Under the pieces are notes generated by a model that saw only the letters and a program-made list of their open reading frames with translations, had not been told where the DNA came from and made no database searches. The position numbers and the translations under genes are program-made. A stretch of 6,481 bases of DNA from Streptomyces sp. NRRL WC-3549 (GTDB lineage Bacteria > Actinomycetota > Actinomycetes > Streptomycetales > Streptomycetaceae), in contig NZ_KL585429.1 of assembly GCF_000721935.1 (NCBI RefSeq), positions 2,176 through 8,656 on the forward strand, in the 5' to 3' direction. The first letter of the stretch is position 1, and every line of letters starts with the position of its first letter. Of this stretch, positions 1 to 5,536 are shown piece after piece.

Positions 1-606
1 GGGGCCCCTGCCGATGACGATGACGACGTTCGGGTCGCGCCAGGCGTGGTCGGCGGTCTTGTCGGAGGTGAGGACCGTGACCCGCTCGCGGGAGGTGCCG
101 AGTTCCTCGCAGATGACGAAGGTGCGGTGGACGCCTTCCAGCAGGAGGGCGAGTTCGGCGGGCCCGGCGCCCGGTGAGGTGAGGACCGCGACCTTGTGGT
201 GGGCGCGGCAGACGTTGACGGCGCGGCGCAGGGTACGGGGGTGGGCGACGACGATCTGGGCGTCGTCCCAGGGCATCCCGGCGCGGGCGAAGGCGGTGGC
301 CACGGAGGACACGGCGGGCACCACCTCGACCTCCAGGCCGTGTTCGGGTGCGCGCAGGGTGCGTACGACGCCGAAGAAGCCGGGGTCCCCGTCGGCCAGG
401 ACGACGGCGCTGCCCCGGTGGCCCGCGATCCTGCGGGCGGCCAGGTCGACGCTGCCGAGGCGGATGCGTTCGGCGCCGTGCGGTACCTCGGGCAGGGCGA
501 GGTGGTGGGCCGCTCCGGCGACGAGGGTGGCGGCGGAGAGCGCGGCCGTGGCCGCTGCGGTCAGGGGTGAGCCGTCCCAGCCGATCACCGTGACCCGGTC
601 GGACAT
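1..606 (-). CDS. cobL: Precorrin-6Y C5,15-methyltransferase, CbiE domain (3' end cut by window edge)
   Basis: The first 202 codons are visible and read off the left edge. The product matches the CbiE part of CobL, a cytoplasmic SAM-dependent tetrapyrrole methylase that methylates C5 of the corrin ring in cobalamin synthesis. Visible motifs are the N-terminal VTVIGWDGSP (residues 5-14), the methylase-type loop ADGDPGFFG (71-79), VVPAVSSV (95-102) and the FARAGMPWDDA stretch (106-116). In many actinomycetes CbiE is fused to a CbiT domain that methylates C15 and decarboxylates. That half would lie outside the window, so fused CobL and stand-alone CbiE cannot be told apart. The ATG at 606 has GGAG about 10 nt upstream and starts right at the conserved N-terminus. 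The gene lies 126 nt downstream of the RimJ-like acetyltransferase on the same strand, with a small hairpin between them, so it probably has its own promoter. I am confident of the family and less so of the exact subtype. Confidence 0.88.
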   Translation of the reverse strand, partial: MSDRVTVIGWDGSPLTAAATAALSAATLVAGAAHHLALPEVPHGAERIRLGSVDLAARRIAGHRGSAVVLADGDPGFFGVVRTLRAPEHGLEVEVVPAVSSVATAFARAGMPWDDAQIVVAHPRTLRRAVNVCRAHHKVAVLTSPGAGPAELALLLEGVHRTFVICEELGTSRERVTVLTSDKTADHAWRDPNVVIVIGRGP

Positions 607-691
607 CGTCGTCAGTCTCCAGGGGTGTCGCGGGCGGGGCGCTTGGCGCCGGACCGGGCCGGCGGGGCAGGGCTGAGCGTATCGGGTCCGT

Positions 692-708
692 ACCGGCGCC
701 CGGCCGGT
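692..708 (-). terminator. Small hairpin between the acetyltransferase and cobL
   Basis: ACCGGC (692-697) and GCCGGT (703-708) form a perfect 6-bp stem with a 5-nt loop, about 25 nt past the acetyltransferase stop codon. It may be a weak terminator for that gene. It has no U-tract, and such short GC stems are common by chance at this base composition. The rest of the 607-732 gap shows no clear promoter; a TACGCT at about 675-680 on the minus strand is a possible -10 box without a recognisable -35. Confidence 0.3.
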
Positions 709-732
709 GGCTTCGCGGGGACGGGGGCGGGA

Positions 733-1380
733 TCAGTTCCAGTCGTTGTACGTGCCGTAGCCGCCCGCGTCGGCCAGCTGTTCGGCGACGCCTTCCAGGT
801 CCTCGGGGAGCAGCCCCCACACGATGAGATCGGTCCTGATGTCGGTCCAGCCGCCGTCCGTACCGTTGTCGGTACGGGTCCGCGCTATGCGGGCGTTGCG
901 CAGGACGCCCTCGCTGATGCAGCCCAGCTTCTGCGCGACCTGCTGGGAGGCGGTGTTGTCGGCGGGGGTGCGCAGCTCCAGGCGCTCGAACGCCTGGTCG
1001 CGGAAGATCCATTCGGCGACGGCGAGCACGGCCTCGGTGGCGTACCCCTCGCCGCGCGCCCAGGGGGCGGTGATGTAGCGAACCTCGGTGGCCCGGGTGC
1101 GCCAGTCGGTGTTCAGCAGCCGGACGGAGCCGACCAGGCGCTGGGTGAGGAACTCGGTGACGGCGAAGACGATGCCGTGGCCCTGGGTGCGTTCGGCGGC
1201 GGCGATCCTGCGGACCCACCGTTCGGCGTCGACCTGGGTGTAGGGGTGGGGGGCGTCGGTCCAGGCGACGACCTGTTCGTCGTTCATCATCTCGATGTGG
1301 GCGGGGACGTCGACCATGTCGAAGGGGCGCAGCACCAACCTGTCCGTGCTGATGGAGATGGACGGGAAGGTGGTAGTCAT
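733..1380 (-). CDS. GNAT N-acetyltransferase, RimJ/RimL-like
   Basis: A cytoplasmic acyltransferase of 215 residues that would move an acetyl group from acetyl-CoA to an amine; the substrate cannot be told from sequence. The opening, with STDRLVLRPF (residues 11-20), is typical of the RimJ/RimL branch (Acetyltransf_3). The acetyl-CoA loop reads ARGEGYATEA (108-117), and motif B is the stretch LELRTPADNTASQQVAQKLG (134-153), with the usual Asn and KLG. The C-terminal tail after about 190 is acidic, then Gly/Tyr-rich, and matches nothing I recognise. An ATG 12 nt further upstream (1392) is in frame, but the GGAG at 1387-1390 sits inside that extension and 6 nt before the ATG at 1380, so 1380 is the better start. 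The gene lies just past the strong metNIQ terminator, which suggests separate transcription. Family assignment is secure; any specific role, such as ribosomal protein modification or antibiotic tolerance, would be a guess. Confidence 0.87.
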   Translation of the reverse strand: MTTTFPSISISTDRLVLRPFDMVDVPAHIEMMNDEQVVAWTDAPHPYTQVDAERWVRRIAAAERTQGHGIVFAVTEFLTQRLVGSVRLLNTDWRTRATEVRYITAPWARGEGYATEAVLAVAEWIFRDQAFERLELRTPADNTASQQVAQKLGCISEGVLRNARIARTRTDNGTDGGWTDIRTDLIVWGLLPEDLEGVAEQLADAGGYGTYNDWN

Positions 1381-1386
1381 GCGCAG

Positions 1387-1390
1387 CTCC
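1387..1390 (-). promoter_or_regulatory. Ribosome binding site that decides the acetyltransferase start
   Basis: GGAG on the minus strand is spaced 6 nt from the ATG at 1380. The alternative ATG at 1392 has only a GAGG one base away, which is too close to work as its Shine-Dalgarno sequence. Confidence 0.6.
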
Positions 1391-1460
1391 ATGCCTCAAG
1401 ACCGTGTAAAGCCACCAGCATGCAGCATCGGACGGGTGATGCGCATGGCCGGGTCCGCAC

Positions 1461-1503
1461 GGCCGAGCCCCGTGCACCCGGTGCGGGTGTACGGGGCTCG
1501 GCC
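1461..1503 (-). terminator. Terminator of the metNIQ operon
   Basis: An inverted repeat pairs 1461-1479 with 1485-1503 around a 5-nt loop. The outer 13 positions are perfect (GGCCGAGCCCCGT against ACGGGGCTCGGCC). The single imperfection, 1474/1490, is G-U in plus-sense RNA and A-C in minus-sense RNA. It begins 18 nt after the metQ stop codon and ends before the acetyltransferase gene. It lacks a clear U-tract, as is common for actinomycete terminators. It is the strongest hairpin in the window. Confidence 0.8.
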
Positions 1504-1521
1504 GGTGTGCGGCGTCCTGGG

Positions 1522-2388
1522 TCAGGAGGCGGCGGGGGCGCCGAACGCGGGGGTGACGGAGCCCTGGTAGGTGTCCTCGATGTACTTCTTGACCTCGTCG
1601 GAGTTGAGCAGCTTCGCCAGCTTCTGGACGCGGGCGTCCTTCTCGTTGCCCTCCTTGACGGCGAGGAAGTTGGCGTACGGGTTGCCCTCGGCCTTCTCCA
1701 GCGCCAGGGAGTCCTGACCGGGCTTCAGGTCGGCCTCGATGGCGTAGTTGCCGTTGATGACGGCGGCGTCGACGTCGTTGAGGGCGCGGGGCACGGTGGC
1801 GGCCTCCAGCTCCTTGAACTGCAGGCCCTTCTTGTCCGTGATGTCGCTGAGCTTGGCGTCGGTGCCGACGCCGTCCTTGAGGGTGATCAGCCCGTTGTCC
1901 GCGAGGAGGTGGAGCGCGCGGCCCTCGTTGGTGGTGTCGTTGGGCACGGCGACGGTCTGGCCGGCCTTGAGGTCCTTCAGGTCCTTGACCTTCTTGGAGT
2001 AGAGGCCGAGGGGCTCCAGGTGGACGTCGACGACCGGCACGATGTGGGTGCCGTTCTTCTTGTTGAAGTCGTCCAGGTAGGGCTTGTGCTGGAAGAAGTT
2101 GGCGTCGACCTGGCCGTTCTCGGTGGCGGTGTTCGGCAGGACGTAGTCCGTGAACTCCTTGACCTCCAGCTTGAGTCCGGCCTTGTCCGCCAGGTTCTTC
2201 TTGACGTAGTTCAGGATGTCGGCGTGCGGCGTCGGGGACGCGGCGACGACGAGCGCCTTGGAGGTGTCGGCGTCGGCGCCCGACCCGCTCTTGGCGGCGG
2301 GGTCGGAGTCGGTGCCGCAGGCGCTGAGCCCGAGGGCGAGCGCGGCGGTGGCGGCAGCGGCGGCGGTGAGCTTGATGTTCTTACGCAC
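1522..2388 (-). CDS. metQ: Methionine ABC transporter substrate-binding lipoprotein
   Basis: An NlpA/MetQ-family lipoprotein of 288 residues that captures methionine outside the membrane and delivers it to MetI. The signal peptide has a basic start (MRKNIK), an Ala/Leu-rich core and the lipobox LSAC with the lipidated cysteine at residue 24. A Gly/Ser/Asp-rich linker follows to about residue 43. Family landmarks are SPTPHADIL (51-59), which corresponds to the usual TPGPHAEIL-like motif, then VAVPNDTTNEGRALHLL, DVDAAVINGNYAIEA, and the C-terminal YQGSVTPAF. The length is normal for the family once the linker is counted. Translation starts at a GTG with GAGG 8 nt upstream. The gene is last in metN-metI-metQ, 70 nt after metI; that gap holds only weak hairpins, so cotranscription is likely. 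D-methionine or related NlpA ligands are possible substrates, but the NIL-type ATPase beside it favours methionine. Confidence 0.93.
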   Translation of the reverse strand: MRKNIKLTAAAAATAALALGLSACGTDSDPAAKSGSGADADTSKALVVAASPTPHADILNYVKKNLADKAGLKLEVKEFTDYVLPNTATENGQVDANFFQHKPYLDDFNKKNGTHIVPVVDVHLEPLGLYSKKVKDLKDLKAGQTVAVPNDTTNEGRALHLLADNGLITLKDGVGTDAKLSDITDKKGLQFKELEAATVPRALNDVDAAVINGNYAIEADLKPGQDSLALEKAEGNPYANFLAVKEGNEKDARVQKLAKLLNSDEVKKYIEDTYQGSVTPAFGAPAAS

Positions 2389-2458
2389 GAAGAGTGCCTC
2401 TTTCCGGTGTGACGGTGGTGCGCCCGGACAAGGAGTGCGGGCTTGTGGGGAGTGGAGG

Positions 2459-3127
2459 TCAGGAGGTGCGGCCCCGGCGGGCCAGCAGGCGTACGGCGAT
2501 GTCGCCGATGAGCTGGACGACGGTCACGATGACGATCAGCAGGACGACGGTGACGAGCATGAACCGGTCGTCGAAGCGCTGGAAGCCGTTGGTGATGGCC
2601 AGGGAGCCGAGCCCTTCGCCGCCGACCGCCCCGGCCATAGCGGAGTAGCCGATGAGCACGATGACGGTGGTGGTGACGCCGGAGACCAGCGAGGGCAGGG
2701 CCTGCGGCAGCAGGACCTTGCGGACGATCGTGGGGATCGACCCGCCCATGGACTGGACCGCCTCGACGAGCCCGTGGTCGACCTCGCGCACGGCCGTCTC
2801 GACGAGCCGGGCGAAGAAGGGGATGGCCCCGACGGCCAGCGGCACGATCATCGCGGTCGGGCCGATGAAGGTCCCGACGATCCAGGTGGTGAAGGGGATG
2901 ACGGCGATCAGCAGGATGATGAACGGCAGCGACCGGCCGATGTTCACGACGGCGCCGACGGCCTTGTTCACCACGGTGTTCTGGAGCAGCCCGCCCTTGT
3001 CGGTGAGGACCAGCAGGATGCCGAGCGGGAGTCCGCCGAGGACGGTGACGAGGGCGGACCAGAGCACCATGTAGAGGGTGTCGAACGTGCCCTGGACGAG
3101 CAGGGGCCGCATGTCGGACCAGATCAC
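2459..3127 (-). CDS. metI: Methionine ABC transporter permease
   Basis: The 222-residue membrane subunit of the methionine importer; two copies form the channel. About five hydrophobic segments are visible, near residues 15-40, 58-84, 90-110, 148-170 and 189-215. The cytoplasmic EAA coupling helix reads EAVQSMGGS (122-130) followed by LLPQALP (139-145), the surface that docks on the ATPase. ITNGFQRFDDRFM (178-190) near the C-terminus is also typical of MetI. The length matches the family, where E. coli MetI is about 217 residues. The start GTG overlaps the metN stop in the four-base GTGA arrangement, which points to translational coupling and matched subunit supply. No defects were seen. Confidence 0.94.
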   Translation of the reverse strand: MIWSDMRPLLVQGTFDTLYMVLWSALVTVLGGLPLGILLVLTDKGGLLQNTVVNKAVGAVVNIGRSLPFIILLIAVIPFTTWIVGTFIGPTAMIVPLAVGAIPFFARLVETAVREVDHGLVEAVQSMGGSIPTIVRKVLLPQALPSLVSGVTTTVIVLIGYSAMAGAVGGEGLGSLAITNGFQRFDDRFMLVTVVLLIVIVTVVQLIGDIAVRLLARRGRTS

Positions 3128-4170
3128 TTCGCCGCCTCCTTGGTGAGCGGTGCGGGCGACGCGGCGGCCGGGGTGACGGTCTCGGTCCGCAGGCCGCGTT
3201 CGCGCAGGAAGCCGATGGGGACGACGTTGTCCTCGTAGCGGCCGGGCAGTTCGATGCGCATCCGGCCGATCTGCCGGCCGCCGACGGTGTCCATGGCCGC
3301 CCCCAGGATCGAGATGTCGATGTTGTAGGTGCGGGAGAGCTGCGAGATCACCGGCTGGGCCGCCGCGTCGCCGAGGAAGGTGACGTCGAGCACGGTGCTG
3401 TCCGGACCGGAGGCGGCGCCGCCCACCGGGAACAGCGCGTCGGCCAGTTCGGAGCCCGGGGTGGCCAGCAGTTCGTCGACGGTGCCCGACTCGACGACGC
3501 GGCCCTTCCTCATCAGGGCGGCCGAGTCGCAGACGGTCTTGACGACGTCCATCTCGTGCGTGATGAGCAGGACGGTGAGACCGAGCTGCTGGTTGACGTC
3601 GCGCAGCAGCTGGAGGACGGAGCGGGTGGTCTCGGGGTCGAGTGCGGAGGTCGCCTCGTCGGAGAGCAGCACCTTCGGGTCGCCGGCCAGGGCGCGGGCG
3701 ATGCCGACGCGCTGCTTCTGGCCGCCCGAGAGCTGGCCGGGGTAGGCCTTGGCCTTGTCGGCGAGGCCTACCAGGTCGAGGAGTTCGAGGGCCTTGCGGC
3801 CGCGTTCCTGTCCGGAGATCCCGAGGATCTCCAGGGGGAGTTCGACGTTGCGCTGGACGGTGCGGGAGGACAGCAGGTTGAAGTGCTGGAAGACCATGCC
3901 GATGCGGCTGCGGGCCTCGCGGAGCTCCCTGCCCGCCCGGTGGCCGCGCCCGGCGAGGGCGGTGAGGTCCTGGCCGGCGACGGTCACGGTGCCGGAGGTG
4001 GGGCGTTCGAGCAGGTTGACGCAGCGGATGAGGGAGGACTTGCCGGCGCCGCTCTGTCCGATGACGCCGTAGACCTCGCCTTCGCGTACGTGCAGGTCCA
4101 CGCCGTCCAGGGCGGTGACCTCCCGGCCGCGCGACTGGTAGACCTTCGTGAGGCCCGAGGTGGTGATCAC
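3124..4170 (-). CDS. metN: Methionine ABC transporter ATP-binding protein with NIL domain
   Basis: The 348-residue ATPase that powers methionine import from the cytoplasmic face. From the GTG at 4170, the landmarks are Walker A GQSGAGKS (38-45), Q-loop Gln95 in MVFQHF, signature LSGGQ (147-151), Walker B VLLSDE (167-172) with catalytic Glu172, the D-loop SALD, and switch His205 in ITHEM. The C-terminal part from about residue 258 (TVLDVTFLGDAA onward, including YNIDISILGA) is a NIL domain. In E. coli MetN this domain binds methionine and inhibits transport (trans-inhibition). The frame stays open upstream to 4284, but that extension is Arg/Pro-rich and unlike MetN. Homology begins exactly at the GTG (VITTSGLTKVY), so I place the start there, although its Shine-Dalgarno is weak (GGA, 6 nt away). 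The gene is first in the operon, behind a roughly 220-nt untranslated stretch and a small leader ORF. Confidence 0.94.
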   Translation of the reverse strand: MITTSGLTKVYQSRGREVTALDGVDLHVREGEVYGVIGQSGAGKSSLIRCVNLLERPTSGTVTVAGQDLTALAGRGHRAGRELREARSRIGMVFQHFNLLSSRTVQRNVELPLEILGISGQERGRKALELLDLVGLADKAKAYPGQLSGGQKQRVGIARALAGDPKVLLSDEATSALDPETTRSVLQLLRDVNQQLGLTVLLITHEMDVVKTVCDSAALMRKGRVVESGTVDELLATPGSELADALFPVGGAASGPDSTVLDVTFLGDAAAQPVISQLSRTYNIDISILGAAMDTVGGRQIGRMRIELPGRYEDNVVPIGFLRERGLRTETVTPAAASPAPLTKEAAK

Positions 4171-4391
4171 AGGGTTTCCGTCACTGTCGAGTGCACGGCG
4201 CGGGGTCCGCCGGGCACGGGGCGTTCGTCTGAAGAGACTGTGCTCAGGGGTCTGGGGGGACCGGTGGGGGTCTCGGCACGGCACGGCCCGGGGTGTCCGG
4301 GCGCGTCTCGCACCCGGGCAGGCTCGGTCCGCGGCACACGGACGGAGCGGGCTCGGTCTCGCTTCGGGGCGCGAGGCTCAGGCGGGGGCCC
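4171..4391 (-). promoter_or_regulatory. Structured 5' region between the leader ORF and metN (possible attenuator)
   Basis: These 221 nt hold no recognisable gene. In minus-sense RNA a compact hairpin forms at 4297-4317: CCGGGUGCG, a 3-nt loop AGA, then CGCGCCCGG. Its one non-Watson-Crick pair is U-G on this strand but C-A on the other, so the fold suits the metN direction. It competes with GCCCGGGUG (4311-4319) pairing with CACCCCGGGC (4286-4295, one bulged C). Nearer the leader, CUCGC (4371-4375) pairs with GCGAG (4358-4362), competing with pairing of 4369-4373 to the last leader codons (4400-4404). The stretch from about 4171 to 4285 is C-rich and shows nothing strong. No SAM riboswitch core was recognised. 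Alternative folds after a Cys/Met leader fit attenuation, but GC-rich DNA forms many hairpins by chance. Confidence 0.45.
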
Positions 4392-4478
4392 TCAGAAGGC
4401 GCGCATTCGACACATACAACGAGCACCGGGCGTCGGGTTCGCCTCGGTCGCAGGGATGCGGTAGCTCGTCGTGGTCAT
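4392..4478 (-). CDS. Putative Cys/Met leader peptide of the metNIQ operon
   Basis: A 28-codon ORF, ATG to TGA, on the metN strand and 221 nt upstream of metN. It begins MTTTSYRIPATE and its last nine residues are RCMCRMRAF, so residues 20-26 pack two cysteines and two methionines between arginines. Both cysteine codons are TGT, and CGT and CGA arginine codons flank them. Every cysteine codon I checked in metQ, metN, cobL and the first acetyltransferase is TGC. Rare codons for the sensed amino acids just before the stop are the hallmark of attenuator peptides; Cys-rich leaders control sulfur genes in mycobacteria. A ribosome short of Cys-tRNA or Met-tRNA would stall at 4410-4418, shortly before the competing hairpins. 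The Shine-Dalgarno is poor (GGGG, 2 nt from ATG), so translation may instead be leaderless from a TTTACT box at 4485-4490. The role is inferred; I do not recognise a named family. Confidence 0.65.
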   Translation of the reverse strand: MTTTSYRIPATEANPTPGARCMCRMRAF

Positions 4479-4517
4479 GGCCCCAGTAAAACAGACGTGA
4501 CATCGCCGTGATCCAGG

Positions 4518-4546
4518 CCGTCCGTATAGCGGACAGTGCTGGACGG
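4518..4546. promoter_or_regulatory. Nested palindrome over the metNIQ -10 box (possible operator)
   Basis: GTCCG (4520-4524) and CGGAC (4530-4534) form a perfect inverted repeat around TATAG, centred on the predicted -10 element. An outer repeat, CCGTCC (4518-4523) with GGACGG (4541-4546), shares one arm. A dimeric repressor bound here would block RNA polymerase. It does not match the McbR-type operator as I remember it, and no regulator gene lies nearby, so the factor is unknown. Confidence 0.35.
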
Positions 4547-4550
4547 TCAG
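4523..4550 (-). promoter_or_regulatory. Predicted promoter of the leader-metNIQ transcript
   Basis: On the minus strand, CTGACC (4545-4550) and TATACG (4523-4528) are separated by 16 nt, a fair match to the hrdB-type consensus TTGAC-N16-18-TAnnnT. Transcription would start near 4516, giving about 38 nt before the leader ATG. An alternative is a TTTACT box at 4485-4490, 6 nt before the ATG, which would make the leader mRNA leaderless. Confidence 0.4.
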
Positions 4551-4768
4551 CGCGGGCCGCGCGCGCGTCGTCCGGGAACGCCTGTCACACGGCTCTGACC
4601 TGCGGTGAAGCCCTCCGGGCAGGGCCGGCCGAGCGGGCCGCCGCAGAGCCGTGCCGGGGGCCCGCTGTGGTCAAGGCCACGATTCCCGGACAGGCCCCGC
4701 CGGCCCTTCGCCCACCGGGTACCGCCCGGGCCGCCGGGGCCGCACGCCGAGGCCTTGGCCGTCCGTAA
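4551..4768. other. Divergent intergenic region between metN leader and membrane-protein pair
   Basis: No gene is supported here: the open frames are Arg/Pro/Gly/Ala-rich and lack ribosome binding sites and any family resemblance. One inverted repeat, AGCGGGCC (4632-4639) with GGCCCGCT (4659-4666), has an 8-bp stem and a 19-nt loop; its role is unknown and it may be chance. GGCCTTGGCC (4751-4760) is a short palindrome just upstream of the plus-strand promoter. Confidence 0.5.
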
Positions 4769-4774
4769 TACCCT
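4769..4774 (+). promoter_or_regulatory. Candidate -10 box for a leaderless transcript
   Basis: TACCCT fits TAnnnT and is followed by exactly 6 nt and then the ATG at 4781, so transcription would begin at or next to the start codon. There is no Shine-Dalgarno sequence in front of this ATG, which agrees with a leaderless mRNA, a common arrangement in Streptomyces. No convincing -35 box is present. TAATAC at 4766-4771 is an overlapping alternative. Confidence 0.45.
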
Positions 4775-4780
4775 CGGTCC

Positions 4781-5140
4781 ATGCTCGTCGCCCTGACGGT
4801 CGCGGTCGCCGTGACCGCGCTCGCCCTCGCCGCCTGGTGCGGATTCGCCGCCTACCGGGACCAGCCCACGAAGGACTGGCACTTCATCGGGATGGCCGTC
4901 GTCTCCGTGCTGGGCCTGGCGCAGCTGGTGGTCGGCATCGTGCAACTGGCCCGCGGCGAACGGCCGGAACAGGGCATGACCATCTTCCTCGCCTATCTCA
5001 TCGGCGCCTTCGCGGCCGTGCCGGCGGCGGGGTTCCTGTCGTTGTCCGAGCGGACCCGCTGGGGCTCGGTGACGGTGGCGGCCGGCGCGGTCGTGCTGGC
5101 CGTCCTGGAAGTACGGCTCTACGACATCTGGGGAAGCTGA
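4781..5140 (+). CDS. Small four-helix integral membrane protein, function unknown
   Basis: A 119-residue protein with four predicted transmembrane segments, roughly residues 3-24, 36-58, 66-87 and 94-112. The loop after helix 1 reads AAYRDQPTKDWHF, and the helix 2-3 loop ARGERPEQGM is charged. The end, LYDIWGS, is short and probably cytoplasmic or at the membrane surface. No catalytic or transport motif is visible, and I recognise it only as the kind of conserved hypothetical membrane protein found in Streptomyces. The ATG is chosen because a TAnnnT box sits 6 nt upstream and the first helix starts immediately; the longer overlapping frame that begins at 4651 is a different, non-membrane reading. 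The next gene starts 2 nt after its stop, so the two are probably translated together and their products may interact. Confidence 0.8.
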   Translation: MLVALTVAVAVTALALAAWCGFAAYRDQPTKDWHFIGMAVVSVLGLAQLVVGIVQLARGERPEQGMTIFLAYLIGAFAAVPAAGFLSLSERTRWGSVTVAAGAVVLAVLEVRLYDIWGS

Positions 5141-5142
5141 CC

Positions 5143-5536
5143 GTGACCGACACCGACCGCACCGGGGCCCCGGTCTCCGCGCCCCCGCAGAAGCAGCAGT
5201 TCGAGCTGGGCACCGGTCCCGGCCGGGTCCTGGTCTGGTTCTACGGGGTCTTCACCGTCGCCGCCGCCTCCCGCTCGGTCGTCCAGATGATCCTGGACTT
5301 CGGCAAGGCGCCGCTGGCGTCTGGTGCGGGGAGGCGAGACGGCCCGCCGGGCGGCGCTCGTGTGCTGTGCCGCCGAACTGGCCGGTGTCCTGGTCGTGGG
5401 CGCCTGGACGCTGCTGGAGCCGTCCGCGTTCGCGGACGCCACGGTGTGGTCGGACTTCGGCATGGGCTATCTGTTCATCCCGGTGATCCTGCCGGTCACC
5501 GGGATGATCTGGCTGCGCCGCGCCCGCCGGGCGTGA
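5143..5536 (+). pseudogene. Small integral membrane protein gene broken by a frameshift or deletion
   Basis: A GTG 2 nt after the upstream gene has a good GGGGAAG ribosome binding site. It opens VTDTDRTGAPVS, then a soluble stretch and a transmembrane helix (VLVWFYGVFTVAAASRS), up to FGKAPLA at about 5318. From there this frame becomes Arg/Gly/Pro-rich and loses all hydrophobic character. The frame one base over takes up membrane-protein sequence (LVRGGETARR, then helices AALVCCAAELAGVLVVGAWTL and MGYLFIPVILPVTGMIWL) and ends at 5536. The shift equals one extra base or, more likely, a loss of 3n+2 bases: joined directly, the parts give three helices, and the missing piece falls where a second helix would sit. 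Near-repeats CTGGCG and CTGGTG flank the junction. It may be a real mutation or an assembly error in GC-rich DNA. An intact product would be a four-helix partner of the upstream protein. Confidence 0.72.

Noticed and set aside
625..2412. A 595-codon plus-strand open frame across the acetyltransferase and metQ
   Set aside because: It lies antisense to two genes with clear families, its translation is low-complexity Gly/Val/Asp/Arg-rich, and long antisense open frames are expected at this GC content.
2216..3238. A 340-codon plus-strand open frame across metQ, metI and metN
   Set aside because: It is Asp/Gly/Glu-rich shadow translation opposite metI, with no domain and no ribosome binding site.
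4169..4198. A 9-codon micro-ORF (GTG at 4198) whose TGA overlaps the metN GTG
   Set aside because: The GTGA overlap is suggestive of coupling, but there is no ribosome binding site, and so short an ORF ending there could easily arise by chance.
4244..4426. A 60-codon minus-strand frame that overlaps the leader peptide in another register
   Set aside because: It begins inside the leader ORF without a ribosome binding site, becomes Pro/Arg-rich, and lacks the codon and residue pattern that makes the 28-codon ORF stand out.
3556..4464. A 302-codon plus-strand open frame opposite metN
   Set aside because: It is antisense to a MetN with all of its ATPase motifs intact, and its composition is typical of a shadow frame.
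4171..4500. SAM-I or SAM-IV riboswitch upstream of metN
   Set aside because: I looked for the conserved core and multi-helix layout of these classes and did not recognise them. A covariance-model search would be decisive.
4547..4945. A 132-codon minus-strand frame in the divergent region
   Set aside because: It overlaps the first membrane-protein gene, is His/Gly/Arg/Asp-rich and shows no family features or ribosome binding site.
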